A DNA stretch of 64,000 bases from Argyresthia goedartella (GCA_949825045.1 OX463829.1:24150715-24214714), one strand, 5' to 3'. Counted from the first letter of the stretch, positions 19,995 to 30,118 are shown. Program-made: numbers and translations. Notes: a model not told the origin generated them from the letters alone.

Positions 19995-22663
19995 TGGCTG
20001 ACTCCTTAAGGATTGTGCACTGGAACGCCCAGTCACTCAAAGGAAAGAAGCAGCTGCTGAAAACCTTCCTGCGAGAGTACCGAGTCGACGTCATGCTGGT
20101 TAGCGAAACCCACCTCACCGTGAAGATGAAGCTCACCCTCCCCGGCTACACAACCTACCGCAAGGACGAGCGATCCCCGCAGGGGATTGCCTACAGAGGT
20201 CTGGCTATCCTGGTTAAAAGGAGTATCGTCCACCAACCCATCGACTTCGAGGAGCACACTACAATCTACGTCCTTGGCGTCGAAGTACAGGTCGCCGGCA
20301 ACGTTGTGCGACTCTATGCCGCCTATCACCCCCCCGGTGAGAGACTCAATCCCAGGGAGCTCCGGGGACTGCTGGAGTCGCCGCAACCGACTCTCATCGC
20401 CGGAGACCTCAACGCCAAGCACCCACACTGGAACTCCTCGAAAGTGTGCGCCGCCGGACGCGCACTCCTCGCCGACTCCGTGAGCCACGACTACGATGTC
20501 ATCGGACCCTACGAGCCGACTCACTACAACCCGGACGGCTCTGGGGACATCATCGACATCGTAGTCTACAAAGGAATCCGGACCCAGCCAAGCCAGGAAG
20601 TCCTGCCAGAGCTTCCCTCGGATCACAGACCCATTCTCCTCGTCCTTGCGGATTTGCCAACAAGAGTCTCGCCACCAGCACCCCGTCGACGGTACAACTG
20701 GGCCTCCTTCTCGGCCGCACTCGCCGAAAACCCCACCACCCGGACAGCCACACAGCCAGAAGACGTCGAAGCACTGACTTCAGAGTTGACTAGCAAGATC
20801 CAGGACGCGCTCGACACATCCTCGCACACCGTCTCTAGCCGGAGGAAACCCCAACCCCTCCCGGCGAAGATTCAGGCACTGATCTGCGAACAGCGCCGTC
20901 TCCGGAAGCTATGGCAACAAACCCGGTGCCCAACTCTGAAGTCCCGCCTCAACGCCATGACGGCCACCACCAAAAGATGCCTTGCCGACCACGCCGAAGA
21001 ATCTTGGGAACGCCACATCGAGTCCGTAGGCGATCACGTCCCCTCCGTGCATCGCTTATGCCGGCAGCTGTCGGCCACCCTGGCTCCTGTTCGACCGCTG
21101 CTGGGCAGCGACGGCTTCCCGAGATTCAGAGCAAAAGACCGAGCTGAAATTTTCGCCGAATGCCTGGAGAGGCAGTTCAAGCCGAACCCCACCGACGACG
21201 CCGAACACGTAGCAGCAGTGGAGGAACACCTGCGGCACTACTTCGCGACGCCGATAGCTCCTGAAGAGGACCCCATCTTCTTCTCGCCCGGCCAAGTCCT
21301 GCGAACGATCAGGCGCACCAAGCCCAGGAAAGCCCCGGGCGCAGACCAAATCACCAACATGGCGCTGCGCAACTTGCCGCTACCGACTGTGGCGGCTATG
21401 ACGCGCCTGTTTAACGGCATCATGCGCACGGGGCACTTCCCTACTACATGGAAGGAAGACCTGGTCATAATGCTCCCCAAGCCGGGCAAGAATGTCAAGA
21501 AGCCCGAGAGCTATCGGCCCATCACCCTCCTGAGCACCATGTCAAAGGTGTTCGAGAAGCTGCTGCTAGGAAGACTGCTGCCACATATCCAAGCTCGCCC
21601 GGAACAGTTCGGCTTCAGGCCAGAGCATTCGACGACGCTCCAGCTCACCAGGGTACTGAACGACATGACGGTCTGTCGGAATAAGAAAGAATACACCGTC
21701 GCAGTACTCCTGGACATGGAGAAGGCGTTCGACAGAGTATGGCAAGAGGGGTTACTGTACAAGCTGTCGACGTCCCCAGCTCCACGACGAATCACCCGCG
21801 TCGTGGCCTCGTTCCTACGGAGTCGCCACTACAGAGTGGTGGTGGAAGACGCCGTGTCAGAAGCCCGCCCCATCGAAGCCGGCGTCCCACAAGGTTCCTG
21901 TCTTTCACCCGCCTGCTACTCCCGATACACGGATGACATCCCAGTTGGCCCTGGTGTACAGCTGGCCCTCTTCGCTGACGACGCAGCATACTATGCGTCG
22001 TCCTACAAAGCACCCCACGCCGCCGTCAAAATGCAACGCACGCTGGACACCCTGCCTAAATGGCTGGCCAAATGGAGGCTCTCCGTCAACGTCGGGAAGA
22101 CGCAGGCGATGATCACCGGCCAGAGCAACCTGCCACCACCACTCCAACTCCAAGGGAAGGACATTGGGTGGCTGCACCAAGTGAAGTATCTGGGGGTCAC
22201 CATAGACCGCCGGCTCACGATGAAGACCCACGTCGACAACGTCGTAAACCAGGTCCGGGCTGCACGGGCAAAACTTCGTCCACTCCTGGACTCCGGCCTC
22301 CCCCTGCGGTCGAAGCTCGGGATCTATAAAACGTACATCAGGTCCCGCCTCACGTATGCCTCGCCGGCATGGTACGCCCTCTGCTCGGAGTCCAACAAGA
22401 AGAGACTCCGGGCCCAAGAAAACCTCTCCTTGCGTACCATCGTCGGCGCGCCTCGCTACGTGAGAAACGCAACGATCGCAAGGGACCTAGGATTGGAGAC
22501 ACTGGACAAGTTCGTCCAGAGGCTGGCAACGAACATGTTCGCACGAGCGGACGGCTCTCAACACCCGCTCGTGCGAGACCTGGCGCCATACCACGCGCGC
22601 CCGCCTGACCGTCGCCGCCTACCCCGAGACCTGGTTGCCGAGCCGGCAGCACCCCTGGATTGA
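19994..22663 (+). CDS. Jockey ORF2: AP endonuclease plus reverse transcriptase
   Basis: 889 codons, uninterrupted, a full-length Jockey ORF2. The N-terminal endonuclease has IVHWNAQSLKG, the catalytic Glu in LVSETHL, AGDLNAKHPHWNS, a DIIDIV block and the SDHRP catalytic His near residue 210. The RT has RKAPGADQITN, ESYRPITLLSTMSKVFEKLL, EQFGFRPEHST, LLDMEKAFDRVW, AGVPQGSCLSP and the active site FADDAA. A C-terminal thumb follows and no RNase H. The enzyme nicks target DNA and copies its RNA at the nick. Its ATG (19994) overlaps the ORF1 stop by one base, suggesting termination-reinitiation. Potentially active by reading frame; the damaged ORF1 would have to be supplied in trans. Confidence 0.92.
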   Translation: MADSLRIVHWNAQSLKGKKQLLKTFLREYRVDVMLVSETHLTVKMKLTLPGYTTYRKDERSPQGIAYRGLAILVKRSIVHQPIDFEEHTTIYVLGVEVQVAGNVVRLYAAYHPPGERLNPRELRGLLESPQPTLIAGDLNAKHPHWNSSKVCAAGRALLADSVSHDYDVIGPYEPTHYNPDGSGDIIDIVVYKGIRTQPSQEVLPELPSDHRPILLVLADLPTRVSPPAPRRRYNWASFSAALAENPTTRTATQPEDVEALTSELTSKIQDALDTSSHTVSSRRKPQPLPAKIQALICEQRRLRKLWQQTRCPTLKSRLNAMTATTKRCLADHAEESWERHIESVGDHVPSVHRLCRQLSATLAPVRPLLGSDGFPRFRAKDRAEIFAECLERQFKPNPTDDAEHVAAVEEHLRHYFATPIAPEEDPIFFSPGQVLRTIRRTKPRKAPGADQITNMALRNLPLPTVAAMTRLFNGIMRTGHFPTTWKEDLVIMLPKPGKNVKKPESYRPITLLSTMSKVFEKLLLGRLLPHIQARPEQFGFRPEHSTTLQLTRVLNDMTVCRNKKEYTVAVLLDMEKAFDRVWQEGLLYKLSTSPAPRRITRVVASFLRSRHYRVVVEDAVSEARPIEAGVPQGSCLSPACYSRYTDDIPVGPGVQLALFADDAAYYASSYKAPHAAVKMQRTLDTLPKWLAKWRLSVNVGKTQAMITGQSNLPPPLQLQGKDIGWLHQVKYLGVTIDRRLTMKTHVDNVVNQVRAARAKLRPLLDSGLPLRSKLGIYKTYIRSRLTYASPAWYALCSESNKKRLRAQENLSLRTIVGAPRYVRNATIARDLGLETLDKFVQRLATNMFARADGSQHPLVRDLAPYHARPPDRRRLPRDLVAEPAAPLD

Positions 22664-22808
22664 GGCCACACAACCCGAAGAAGAACACCTCAGCCACCCA
22701 ATGACCTGGCCGTAGTCACGGCCAGCGGAAGACTCCGCGGAAGGGGGCCATTGCCCCGGGACCGCAACCCCGCACCCTGGAAGGGGTGTGAGAAGATCAC
22801 CAAGCCAA

Positions 22809-22821
22809 GCCTATCTTCAGA
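22809..22821 (+). repeat. Target-site duplication of Jockey, right copy
   Basis: GCCTATCTTCAGA, exact match to 17868-17880. Confidence 0.85.
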
Positions 22822-23424
22822 CAGAAGGTGCTCTCAGACAGACACAGATCGCTCGGCACAAGTACAAGCGCTAAAGAGTTAGTATTTAGTTAAAAACTAT
22901 TTCAGCCTTATTTAGCGACAGATATTTTATAGGAAACGTCATGTTTACTACCTATCTAGTAAACTGTACAAATTTACATGAAAATAAGCAGAGTACACGA
23001 CTAACGCCCGGTTTCTGGTACAAATTCAAGCCATTGATCTACTGTTTTGACAGCTGAAATTGATAAAGGACTGTCAACAACAGATTAAATGTACGAGAAA
23101 TCGGCCGTTAAACACTAACCTTATTTATTATTTAATAGTCCGAAAAGTTTCCCTACTAAAATCTTCACAATCTATTAATTTATTTTTCGTACTGAGAATT
23201 TGGAGGAAAATATTTATCAACAATTATAATATGACAACGGCCGTCAGACTGCGACCATAAATAATGTAGAAATGAGGTAGGTACCCAGATAAACGATCAA
23301 ATATACTCCTGTCAGACAAAAATAAACACAACAAAATATACAAGCTACGAAAGAAATCTAGCGTTCTACGGCGCTCTTATGGCCTAACTACTCTGACCAG
23401 ATATAAAACTCTATCACCAATATT

Positions 23425-23443
23425 CCCTTAATCCGGGCGCCAT
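23425..23443 (-). promoter_or_regulatory. Putative primer binding site of the LTR element
   Basis: Directly inside the 5' LTR on the minus strand the sequence reads ATGGCGCCCGGATTAAGG. TGGCGCCC is the start of primer sites complementary to tRNA-Lys 3' ends. The related composite at 53.8-55.6 kb has TGGCGCCCAACC at the same place. Complementarity beyond about nine bases was not verified. Confidence 0.6.
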
Positions 23444-24082
23444 TGAAACAGTGAGACTAACCTGACCAAAAGAGATTATTGGCAGGCTCAAGATACATTT
23501 ATTAATCACTGGGTCGTGAGTCGAATATTGGTGATATAGTTGAAACGCTGGATAGGGACTCGCCGGGAATTTGTAGATTTCAGCTCCTTGGTAGACTCAA
23601 TCCAACTGGTCCACTTCTCCAGACGTCAACAAGTGATTATGCGGTAGCGCCAGGAGGATATTATTCCTCGGCGTGGAACCGATTCAGAGCTCCGTTAGCG
23701 CCAGGAGGATATTACTCCTCAGCGTGGAACCGATTCAGAGCTCCGTTAGCGCCAGGAGGATATTACTCCTCAGCGTGGAACCCCATGGATTGGGGATAGT
23801 AGGGAAGTTTCGTATCAACTACTGCACTTTACAGCAACTAAACATTCAGCTCCATTACAGTACTAAAGGGACTATCCCATCGCCGCAACTAAAGGCGTGA
23901 CTTAAAAATTATTGATGCAGAAGATACAACCTCACGTTACAGAGCTCAAACAATGTCTCCTCAAAAAAAACAATCAGCTGCCAGACGAGATTCCAGACCC
24001 GAATTTCCGAATTTTTATAGTTTTAGTTTTTATCTGGCTAATCCGCCAGTAGCCAATATGGTCAAGGAGGTAGTACGTTACA
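23444..24082 (-). repeat. 5' LTR of the minus-strand LTR element
   Basis: Same as 16540-17179 except for a few substitutions and indels, for example GAGACTAACC where the other has GAGACTCTAACC. Includes the same three-copy tandem unit (23645-23780). Confidence 0.85.
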
Positions 24083-24109
24083 CGACTAACATGATAGCTG
24101 GGGAGCTAG

Positions 24110-24232
24110 TCTTAACGACCTCTGTGGCGCTGCGGTAGTTTCTCTGTCTACCATGCGAGAGGTTCCGGGTTCGATCCCGGCTGGGGATAAAAAAACTCCA
24201 GGTCTTGTTTATATATGTGTGATGTCGCTGTT
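24110..24232 (+). mobile_element. tRNA-derived SINE (SINE-1), copy b
   Basis: GACCTCTGTGGCGCTGCGG, CTACCATGCGAGAGGTTCCG and a perfect B box, GGGTTCGATCCC, are followed by GGCTGGGGATAAAAAAACTC and a TGTGTGATGTCGCTG end. Pol III-type head; no intact tRNA cloverleaf. Confidence 0.75.
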
Positions 24233-24233
24233 A

Positions 24234-24400
24234 CTCAATATTCAATATCTTTATTGCATTACATAAAATTGATGTTGCATAGGATGTTATAAGGATACAT
24301 GTGTTATTTATGGACCTTGTGAAAAAGGCTTTGCGATAGAAGAGAGGGAAACAAAGTTTGTTAATTTATAATTTAGTATAATATTTACTAAAATTCATTG
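24234..24400 (-). repeat. LINE 3' end, minus strand
   Basis: On the minus strand it ends ATGCAATAAAGATATTGAAT with a TATTGA repeat, a typical short-repeat LINE tail. It abuts SINE-1 copy b. No coding part is preserved. Confidence 0.5.
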
Positions 24401-24405
24401 GAAAG

Positions 24406-24635
24406 TAATAATAATAATAATACCCTGGACACATTGACCTAGCCCATACTAGGATTCCCTGTATCTTGGGTACTTGACAACGATTTACATACTTATATAG
24501 ATAGATAAACAACCATGACTAGGTTACAAACATCCGTTCTCATCAAACAAATATTTGCCCCCACCGGGACTCGAACCCGGGACCCTTGGCTTCGTAGGCA
24601 GGGTCACTCGGCCGGCTCGGCCATTCGGGTTGTCT
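24406..24635 (-). mobile_element. tRNA-derived SINE (SINE-2), most complete minus copy
   Basis: On the minus strand: an A-box region ACCCGAATGGCCGAGCC, a B box GGGTTCGAGTCCCGG near 24565, then GGGGGCAAATATTTGTTTGA, a body with CATGGTTGTTTATCTATCTA, CTAGTATGGGCTAGGTCAAT and an (ATT)n tail at 24406-24421. Sister copies: 53258-53512 (plus) and a copy split by a LINE at 29818-29877 and 35193-35385. Confidence 0.85.
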
Positions 24636-24639
24636 ATAA

Positions 24640-25635
24640 AATATCTTTCGTGAAAAATTATCCTAGAAATGAATTTATTGTCTATTTAAATGTGTCATTT
24701 AAGTACTCATTGACTGTATAATAGCATTTATTGTATAACATTTATTAAATTTTTTGTATAAATATGTTATCTTTCGGTTCATTTAAAAGAGTCTCTGGCA
24801 GATTATTGTATATATTTATTGACATTACTAAAGGTCAGGACCTATGAATATAGTTTTAAGTTGTTACTGGTTCACAGACAGGGTATCCTAGTGTAGGGCC
24901 AGAAGCCTTGTATATGCCTGTATATAAATGTTTTGTTTGAAGAATAGGGCTCCTTGGACGTAATTTCGATATTCACCTTCACATTCCCTGCTTGGGTTTA
25001 AAACGGTTCGTTATTTCAATTTGAGGTAGGATCTTGCGATTGACGGGTTCTTAATAGGATCCGGTGATCCAATTATTTAAGTACTCATTAATAAATTCTT
25101 AGTGAACTTTATTGACGTCAACTGCCAATTTCGAGTGAAACTTAATGAGAAAATTCAGCCAACTGTTATTTACAGTGATTGATCTGAAAACGTTATTTGC
25201 AACAACCTTTTCTAGCAATAAAATAAAGATACAACTCATTCTTCGCCATCTGGGGCCGTTTTAGATTGATGAGAAGCTGCAGCTTTGTATTCCTTTTTTG
25301 GTTGTAATTCTTTATTTATCTTAACAGTAATCGTGAATAATTGTGAAACTGAAAAAATAAATATTTTAGGACTCACGTTAGCAAATAGAATAACAAGATA
25401 CCTCTGAAGATTTTAAATTGCCATTTGAGCAATTTAAAGACGTGTAAAATATACCTTTCCGCTTTCTAACCTCAAAATAGCACCTTCTCCGCTTAATTTT
25501 GGGTTGGGTTGTCAGGCGGAAAAATATATTCGTAACTCGTAAAAGGCTGCTTCTACGAACCTCGCTACGATCCCTGCCTTCGGCTCGTGCTGAAAACCTC
25601 TCGGTTCGTAAATATAAGCCTTTGCGAACTCATAC
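24640..25635. other. No gene recognised
   Basis: AT-rich, no long frame. A region near 25540-25630 has motifs like GGCTCGTGCTGAAAACCTCT that look repeat-derived, but no partner is in the window. Confidence 0.5.
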
Positions 25636-25640
25636 GAAAT

Positions 25641-25791
25641 GTACTATCGAACCAACGGAACCCTGACCCACCATAGAACCTTGTCACAGTGATTGACGTT
25701 AGGACTATCATACGACGCTATACGACAATCGTACGTCAATCATTGTGACAAGATTCCATGGTGGGTCAGGGTTCCGTTGGTTCGATAGTAC
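25641..25791. mobile_element. Palindromic MITE, 151 bp
   Basis: Two arms of about 60 bp are near-perfect inverted copies. The left arm starts GTACTATCGAACCAACGGAA and the right arm ends with its exact reverse complement. About 30 bp of loop (TAGGACTATCATACGACG) separates them. If the outer TA is a target duplication (G-TA-CTATCG...CGATAG-TA-C), this fits Tc1/mariner-type insertion. No coding. Confidence 0.75.
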
Positions 25792-25959
25792 TATGTCTAT
25801 GTAAATGTTTAATGACAAGAACGCATGGGGTTTATCTAACTCAACACAGAACTCGTAGTTAATAATTTGGTTATAGCTTATTTCTGCATAATATGTATAG
25901 TAATTACTATTGTAATATTGTTATTAGTTAAACACAACCTATTTTTAATATTACATAAC

Positions 25960-26160
25960 ATAGCATCATGTCTTTTCCCGTAAGGGGTGGTTTTGTGTGA
26001 CAGGGGGCTTGCCCATCGCAAGAGATCTAATAATCAATATGTGGAAGTTTCTTCACCTTTCTCCTGTAGAGAAAGGGCAAACAAAATGACGTTTGATAAG
26101 AATATAAGAATATGTGGATATCTAGACTTACAAAGAACTTTGACTTTGAGAGATCAATAA
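25960..26160 (+). repeat. SINE-3-like fragment plus retroelement 3' end
   Basis: TCTTTTCCCGTAAGGGGTGG and GTGACAGGGGGCTTGCCCAT match the complement of the SINE-3 body. AAAATGACGTTTGATAAGAA and GTGGATATCTAGACTTACAA resemble the 3' end at 10125 and 39558. The pieces may be one element or two abutting ones. Confidence 0.45.
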
Positions 26161-26164
26161 ACAT

Positions 26165-26635
26165 AATAACCGGCCAAGTGCGAGTCGGACTCGTCCATGA
26201 AAGATTCCGTACCATTATCTACAATAATGAGCAAAAAAATAAAGTTTGTATGGGAGCCCCCCTTAAATATTATTTTATTTTACTTTAATTATTTATTTTT
26301 AAATTAAATAATATACTCAATATATTGTGAACATCTTAAGCCTCTAACTGCTACCATTATCCATATCGATCAAAAATTAGCAAAAAAAAACACGTTTGTT
26401 GTATGGGAGTCCCCTCAAATATTTATTTTTTTCTTTATTTTAGTATTTGTTATTGTAGCGGCAACAGAAATACATCAACTGTGAAAATTTCAAATGCCTA
26501 GCTACTACGGTTCATGAGATACAGCGTTGAGTATACGATAGATACATGAGTTCATGGTGACAGACAAACAGACGGACGGACAGCGAAGTCTCAGTAATAG
26601 GGTCCCGTTTGGCACCCTTCGGGTACGGAACCATA
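26165..26635 (+). repeat. Interspersed repeat, GTGCGAGTCGGACTCG family
   Basis: Starts CCGGCCAAGTGCGAGTCGGA and ends GGACAGCGAAGTCTCAGTAA, GGGTCCCGTTTGGCACCC and TTCGGGTACGGAACC. I recall this consensus as very common in Lepidoptera. No coding; an AT-rich middle carries a TTTGTATGGGAG motif twice. Confidence 0.7.
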
Positions 26636-26819
26636 AAGAACATAAAGTAGTTGTAAAAGTACAATAAACATAAAAATATAAACACAATCATTCATATACA
26701 GGCACATACATTCCTTCTGGTCCTACACTAGGATACTTCCTCCAATTCCTGGGAGGTACCCCATAGTCCTCGATCTCCTGGATGTTCTTCACCCTCCTCC
26801 AACCCCTCTGTCGTAGCAA

Positions 26820-26960
26820 CCAGAAACAGCAACGTCACGCATATACACACAAACATCGAATTCCTTTTTGGCTTTCTCTCCAGCTGGGATTTAAACCCGG
26901 GACCTGTCGCTAGGGAGGCAGAGCCTCAATCCGCAGCGCCAAAGAGGCCGTCCACTGTAA
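26820..26960 (-). mobile_element. tRNA-derived SINE (SINE-1), copy c
   Basis: On the minus strand: GGACGGCCTCTTTGGCGCTG, GAGGCTCTGCCTCCCTAGCG, then the B box GGTCCCGGGTTTAAATCCC (one base from the canonical GGTTCGAATCC core) and GCTGGAGAGAAAGCC. Same family as 13835 and 24110. Confidence 0.7.
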
Positions 26961-26964
26961 GTAA

Positions 26965-27525
26965 GTACACATCTACACGATAAGGTAAAATTAAACCAAT
27001 TACGAACCGCACTAACAATTCAAAGTACGTCAATAAGAAATAAGCCATAATAAAGACTTCTAGCACTCGAACTGAATGTTGAGCCCAATTCCCGTCCCGG
27101 TTCAACAAAACATGGGATCGAATTTTGATGTTTTCAAAACATTCGTACATGAGTACTGCATTCGATTTACGTGGGGCAAAGTGTTTATAGACGAACTAAC
27201 AAGAGTTCTATTAATAATTGTTTGGGGAAATCGTACCGGTATTGACTGCCGTCACAGAGCTGTAGTAGTACCTAGCGGTACAGAAAGATCACTCCGCAAA
27301 GACACTTGATAAATAGCTACTTTCGCTGCGCGGCAATAAGGCACAATCTAGCTCGCACTTGCGGCGCTACGTCCAATAATCGCTAAACACCTGAAGAATC
27401 TGTTCCCCCGCTGGTGCAGGAAAGGAAACAGAATAAAAGAAGTTTCACGACATTTTTCCGTTGTTGGAACATATCACACAATGGTTTATTTCATTATTAC
27501 ATAAATTAAGATAAGATATATATTC
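26965..27525. other. No gene recognised
   Basis: Small overlapping frames on both strands (74-77 codons) without a domain signal. Confidence 0.5.
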
Positions 27526-27529
27526 AAAA

Positions 27530-28940
27530 TTTAATGTTTGGTACCTTGACGATGGAACCCTAGGAGGCACTGCAGACTCCTTCTACAACAATCTTCAAAA
27601 TATATTTTGTAACCTAAAAGAAAAAAGAGAATTATACCTAAATGTAAACTTAACGGTCACGGAGAAAAATCATTGGCCTCTAAATTTAATTCTTTGGCGC
27701 CTAATATTAAAATCATAGACGACACGTCCCCCCGCCTCCTAGGCGCTCCAGTTTCGTACTCCGAGAACAAATATCAAAATTTAACGAATCGTCAAGCCGT
27801 CTCCTTACCATCAGCCCTCACATGGCTTACACGATCGTGAAATTCTGTATTTTCGCCCCAAAACTTACATACGTCCTGCGGTGCACCATGATCTGGAAAA
27901 GATAGGACCTACTTAAAGGTTTAGACCAAATGATTCGATCGACTCTAAACGAAATTGTCATATGAGTGATAGAAGTTGGACACAGGCCACATTACCTATC
28001 CGGTGAGGCCTGAGTATCCGCAGGACAGCAGACGTAGCTCCACCAGCATTACTCTCCTCAGTGCACAGCACGATGGGCCTCACCGGTAAAATTGTTAGAC
28101 CGTCACTCGGCGGCATCGAGGTCACGTGCTTGACTGAGGCCAGGAACGTTTGGTCTGGCATTGCTGGTCCGAGTACAGCACCGCTCTCAGACCCGTCTCT
28201 GCAGAGGCTATGCGACGGGCCGCTATGCATTGAGGTTCAGAAGAACCTCGAGCATAAACCATGCAGAGCTCGCTCGTCTCATGGCCACCTGTGAGCCGGA
28301 GTCGGGGGTACTGGCTGAATGCGCTTCCCTCGGCAAGCAAACATTACTAGAGAGGGCGTCATTCAGGTTAGCTGTTAGTCTTAGGCTGGGGGCCAAGACA
28401 AACGAGCTACATCGCTGCCGATGTGGGGGAGGCGTGGACCAACTGGGCCACCACGGATCGTCGCAGTGCTTGCCGCCTGTCTTACCACGCTGCACTGAAT
28501 GATGTCATCCGCCGGGCTTTTGCAAGTGCCGGCGTTCCCACGATATGAGGGCCAGCAGGCATATCGCGGGACGATGGCAAAAGGCCAGATGGGATGACTC
28601 TCATTCCGTGGAAAATCGGGGGGTCGTTTGTTTGGGACGCGACTTGTCCCAAACAAACGACCCACAAAGCTGGCGCGGCAGCATTGACTGCAGAGTATAA
28701 CAAAAGGCGCAAATATGCAGCCCTCGGACAGGGCTACATATTTGTGCCTTTTGCAGTAGAAACGCTCGGTCCATGGGGTCCAGAGGCGCGAGCTTTGTTC
28801 AAAAAACTTTCGTCGCGCCTGGTCAATGCCTCTAACGACCTGAAGCTTTAAGGTTTACTTTGGGCAACGGCTGAGCTTCGCCGTACAGCGAAGCAACGCC
28901 GCCAGCCTTCTCGGCACCTTGCCAGCGATAGCGGCAGTGA
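27530..28940 (+). pseudogene. Degenerate retroelement polyprotein: RT tail plus VWDATC-type C-terminal domain
   Basis: Fragments in several frames are collinear. An RT active-site block YLDDGTLGG is at about 27540, and LPIR...GLSIRRTADVAPPALLSS at about 27990-28060. A region with ARLMATCEPESGV and a Cys/His cluster (HRCRCG...VDQLGHHG) follows at about 28280-28450, then MTLIPWKIGGSFVWDATCP at 28594, KRRKYAALGQGYIFVPFAVE at about 28705-28765, TLGPWGPEA and finally QRSNAASLLGTLP at about 28885. I recall this string of blocks from large RT proteins in many invertebrate genomes. The DG...VWDATC pattern could be a PD-(D/E)XK nuclease core, which is inference. Multiple frameshifts and stops; dead. 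Confidence 0.6.
28621..28663. repeat. Perfect 18-bp hairpin inside the degenerate domain
   Basis: GGGTCGTTTGTTTGGGAC, a 7-base spacer GCGACTT, then the exact reverse complement. The right arm replaces what the family normally encodes after VWDATC. Confidence 0.9.
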
Positions 28941-28944
28941 CCTG

Positions 28945-29815
28945 GCTCGTTTTTTTTATCTTTTTCAATATTTATTTTTGATTGTTATTATTTTTATTTT
29001 TTATTAAATGTATTTACTTAACTACTTAGGCTGTATAAATCTAAAATGTATTTGTAAATATAGAATGTATGTATGATGTAATTATCTAACGATTCATCAG
29101 ATACAGATAAATATTATTACCGAGGGTCATAATGTTTTCATGCCGCAGTCTGCCGGTAATGGGTACAAACCGACTGAAGTCTCTATTGTGCTGAATCACA
29201 CGGAACCAATAAGGCTGGTCGCCAGTTCAATGTTATTGGAAACTCGTTAAAAGCTCATTGCGAAGCGAAAATACGACAGAACGCAGCGACGAACGCTACA
29301 CTTTAGGGCTCTTTTACCACCAGTTTCTGAAAGAGTAGTCAAATGAAGCAAGCGATCTTGCGAAGATTAATTCAAAATAAGGTGATTGCTGAAATGAGGT
29401 TAAGGCCAAAGATCACACAAAACCACTGAAGAGCGCCTTGAAAAAAAAACACTAAATTAATCGGTTTAAAAAAAAACACAATAATATAATCAAACAAAAA
29501 AAAAACATAATAGTTTAAATACTGTGTCGTCACACGATGGGATTAATTTGCCTCGATCGCAAAAATCCAGAACATAGCCTATATTAAAAAGGATATAAAA
29601 TTACTGATTTTTCTCATCATTTTTATACTTAAATTTTCCTCTTTAAGAGCCACTTATCAATCCTTAATTTTTTTTAAATAGCCTATTTCCGTTATTCAGT
29701 AAATTCCAAAAAACACCTACCGTGTTACCACAAAAAATATTAAACAGCGTTTAACCTCAAAACAAACGTCAAATCCAATAAATTTTTGTTATTAAAGAAG
29801 TGTTGAACAGTGTAT
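28945..29815. other. No gene recognised
   Basis: AT-rich with A-runs; no frame, repeat partner or RNA motif seen. Confidence 0.5.
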
Positions 29816-29817
29816 TA

Positions 29818-29877
29818 GTAATAATAATACCTTGGACACTATTTACACACATTGATCTAGCCCCAAACTAGGATTCC
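29818..29877 (-). mobile_element. SINE-2 copy, 3' half (split by LINE-C)
   Basis: On the minus strand: GGAATCCTAGTTTGGGGCTA, GTGTGTAAATAGTGTCCAAG and an (ATT)n tail, matching the last 60 bases of the other SINE-2 copies. The matching front half resumes at 35193, across the LINE. Confidence 0.8.
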
Positions 29878-30118
29878 AAAATCAAAAAATCAAAATCAAA
29901 AATCATTTATTTCCATAGGATGTTGTTACATCACTTAGATCCGTCATTACATTTTTTTTGGTGAGTTCACTAACCCAATGGCGGAATCTGTGGAGAAGAG
30001 CTCACCGAAGAAACTCCACAGTCGTCGCATCTTTTGCGTTTCCTTTTTTAAATAAAATATTGTCAAATTACAAAATGAATGCTAATTATATATCGAAACA
30101 GCCTGTTACTCAAACAAT

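Larger units (their letters stand above)
17881..22808 (+). mobile_element. Jockey-clade LINE, near full length, nested in LTR element
   Basis: About 4.9 kb, clearly GC-richer than its surroundings and exactly bounded by a 13-bp direct repeat (GCCTATCTTCAGA). Order: 5' UTR of about 260 bp, ORF1 (gag-like with zinc knuckles), ORF2 (endonuclease plus RT), then a 3' UTR of about 145 bp. The 3' end reads AAGATCACCAA with no clear poly-A, unusual for Jockey. Jockey-clade placement follows from the PRE_C2HC-type gag, the wording of the endonuclease and RT, and the lack of RNase H. It sits opposite in strand to the LTR element it interrupts. ORF2 is open throughout; ORF1 is frameshifted. Confidence 0.9.
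16540..24082 (-). mobile_element. Non-autonomous LTR retrotransposon (TRIM/LARD-like) with nested Jockey
   Basis: Two nearly identical LTRs of 640 and 639 bp (16540-17179, 23444-24082) lie in the same orientation and begin TGTAACG and end GTTTCA on the minus strand. The unit is flanked by a 4-bp duplication CGAC (16536-16539 and 24083-24086), as expected of integrase-driven insertion. With the nested Jockey and one copy of its target duplication removed, the interior is only about 1.3 kb and has no gag or pol. It must therefore have been moved by another element's proteins. By eye the LTRs differ at about half a dozen positions including indels, so the insertion is fairly young. Confidence 0.85.

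Noticed and set aside
24540..24640. Possible tRNA genes (also at 8030, 13860, 24150, 26900, 35310, 53270)
   Set aside because: They have A- and B-box-like motifs but are attached to repeated bodies with A/T-rich tails, occur in several copies and lack a clean acceptor stem. They are SINE heads.
28061..28712. Minus-strand frames of 72-94 codons opposite the RT remnant
   Set aside because: Shadows; the plus strand carries the recognisable family blocks in order.
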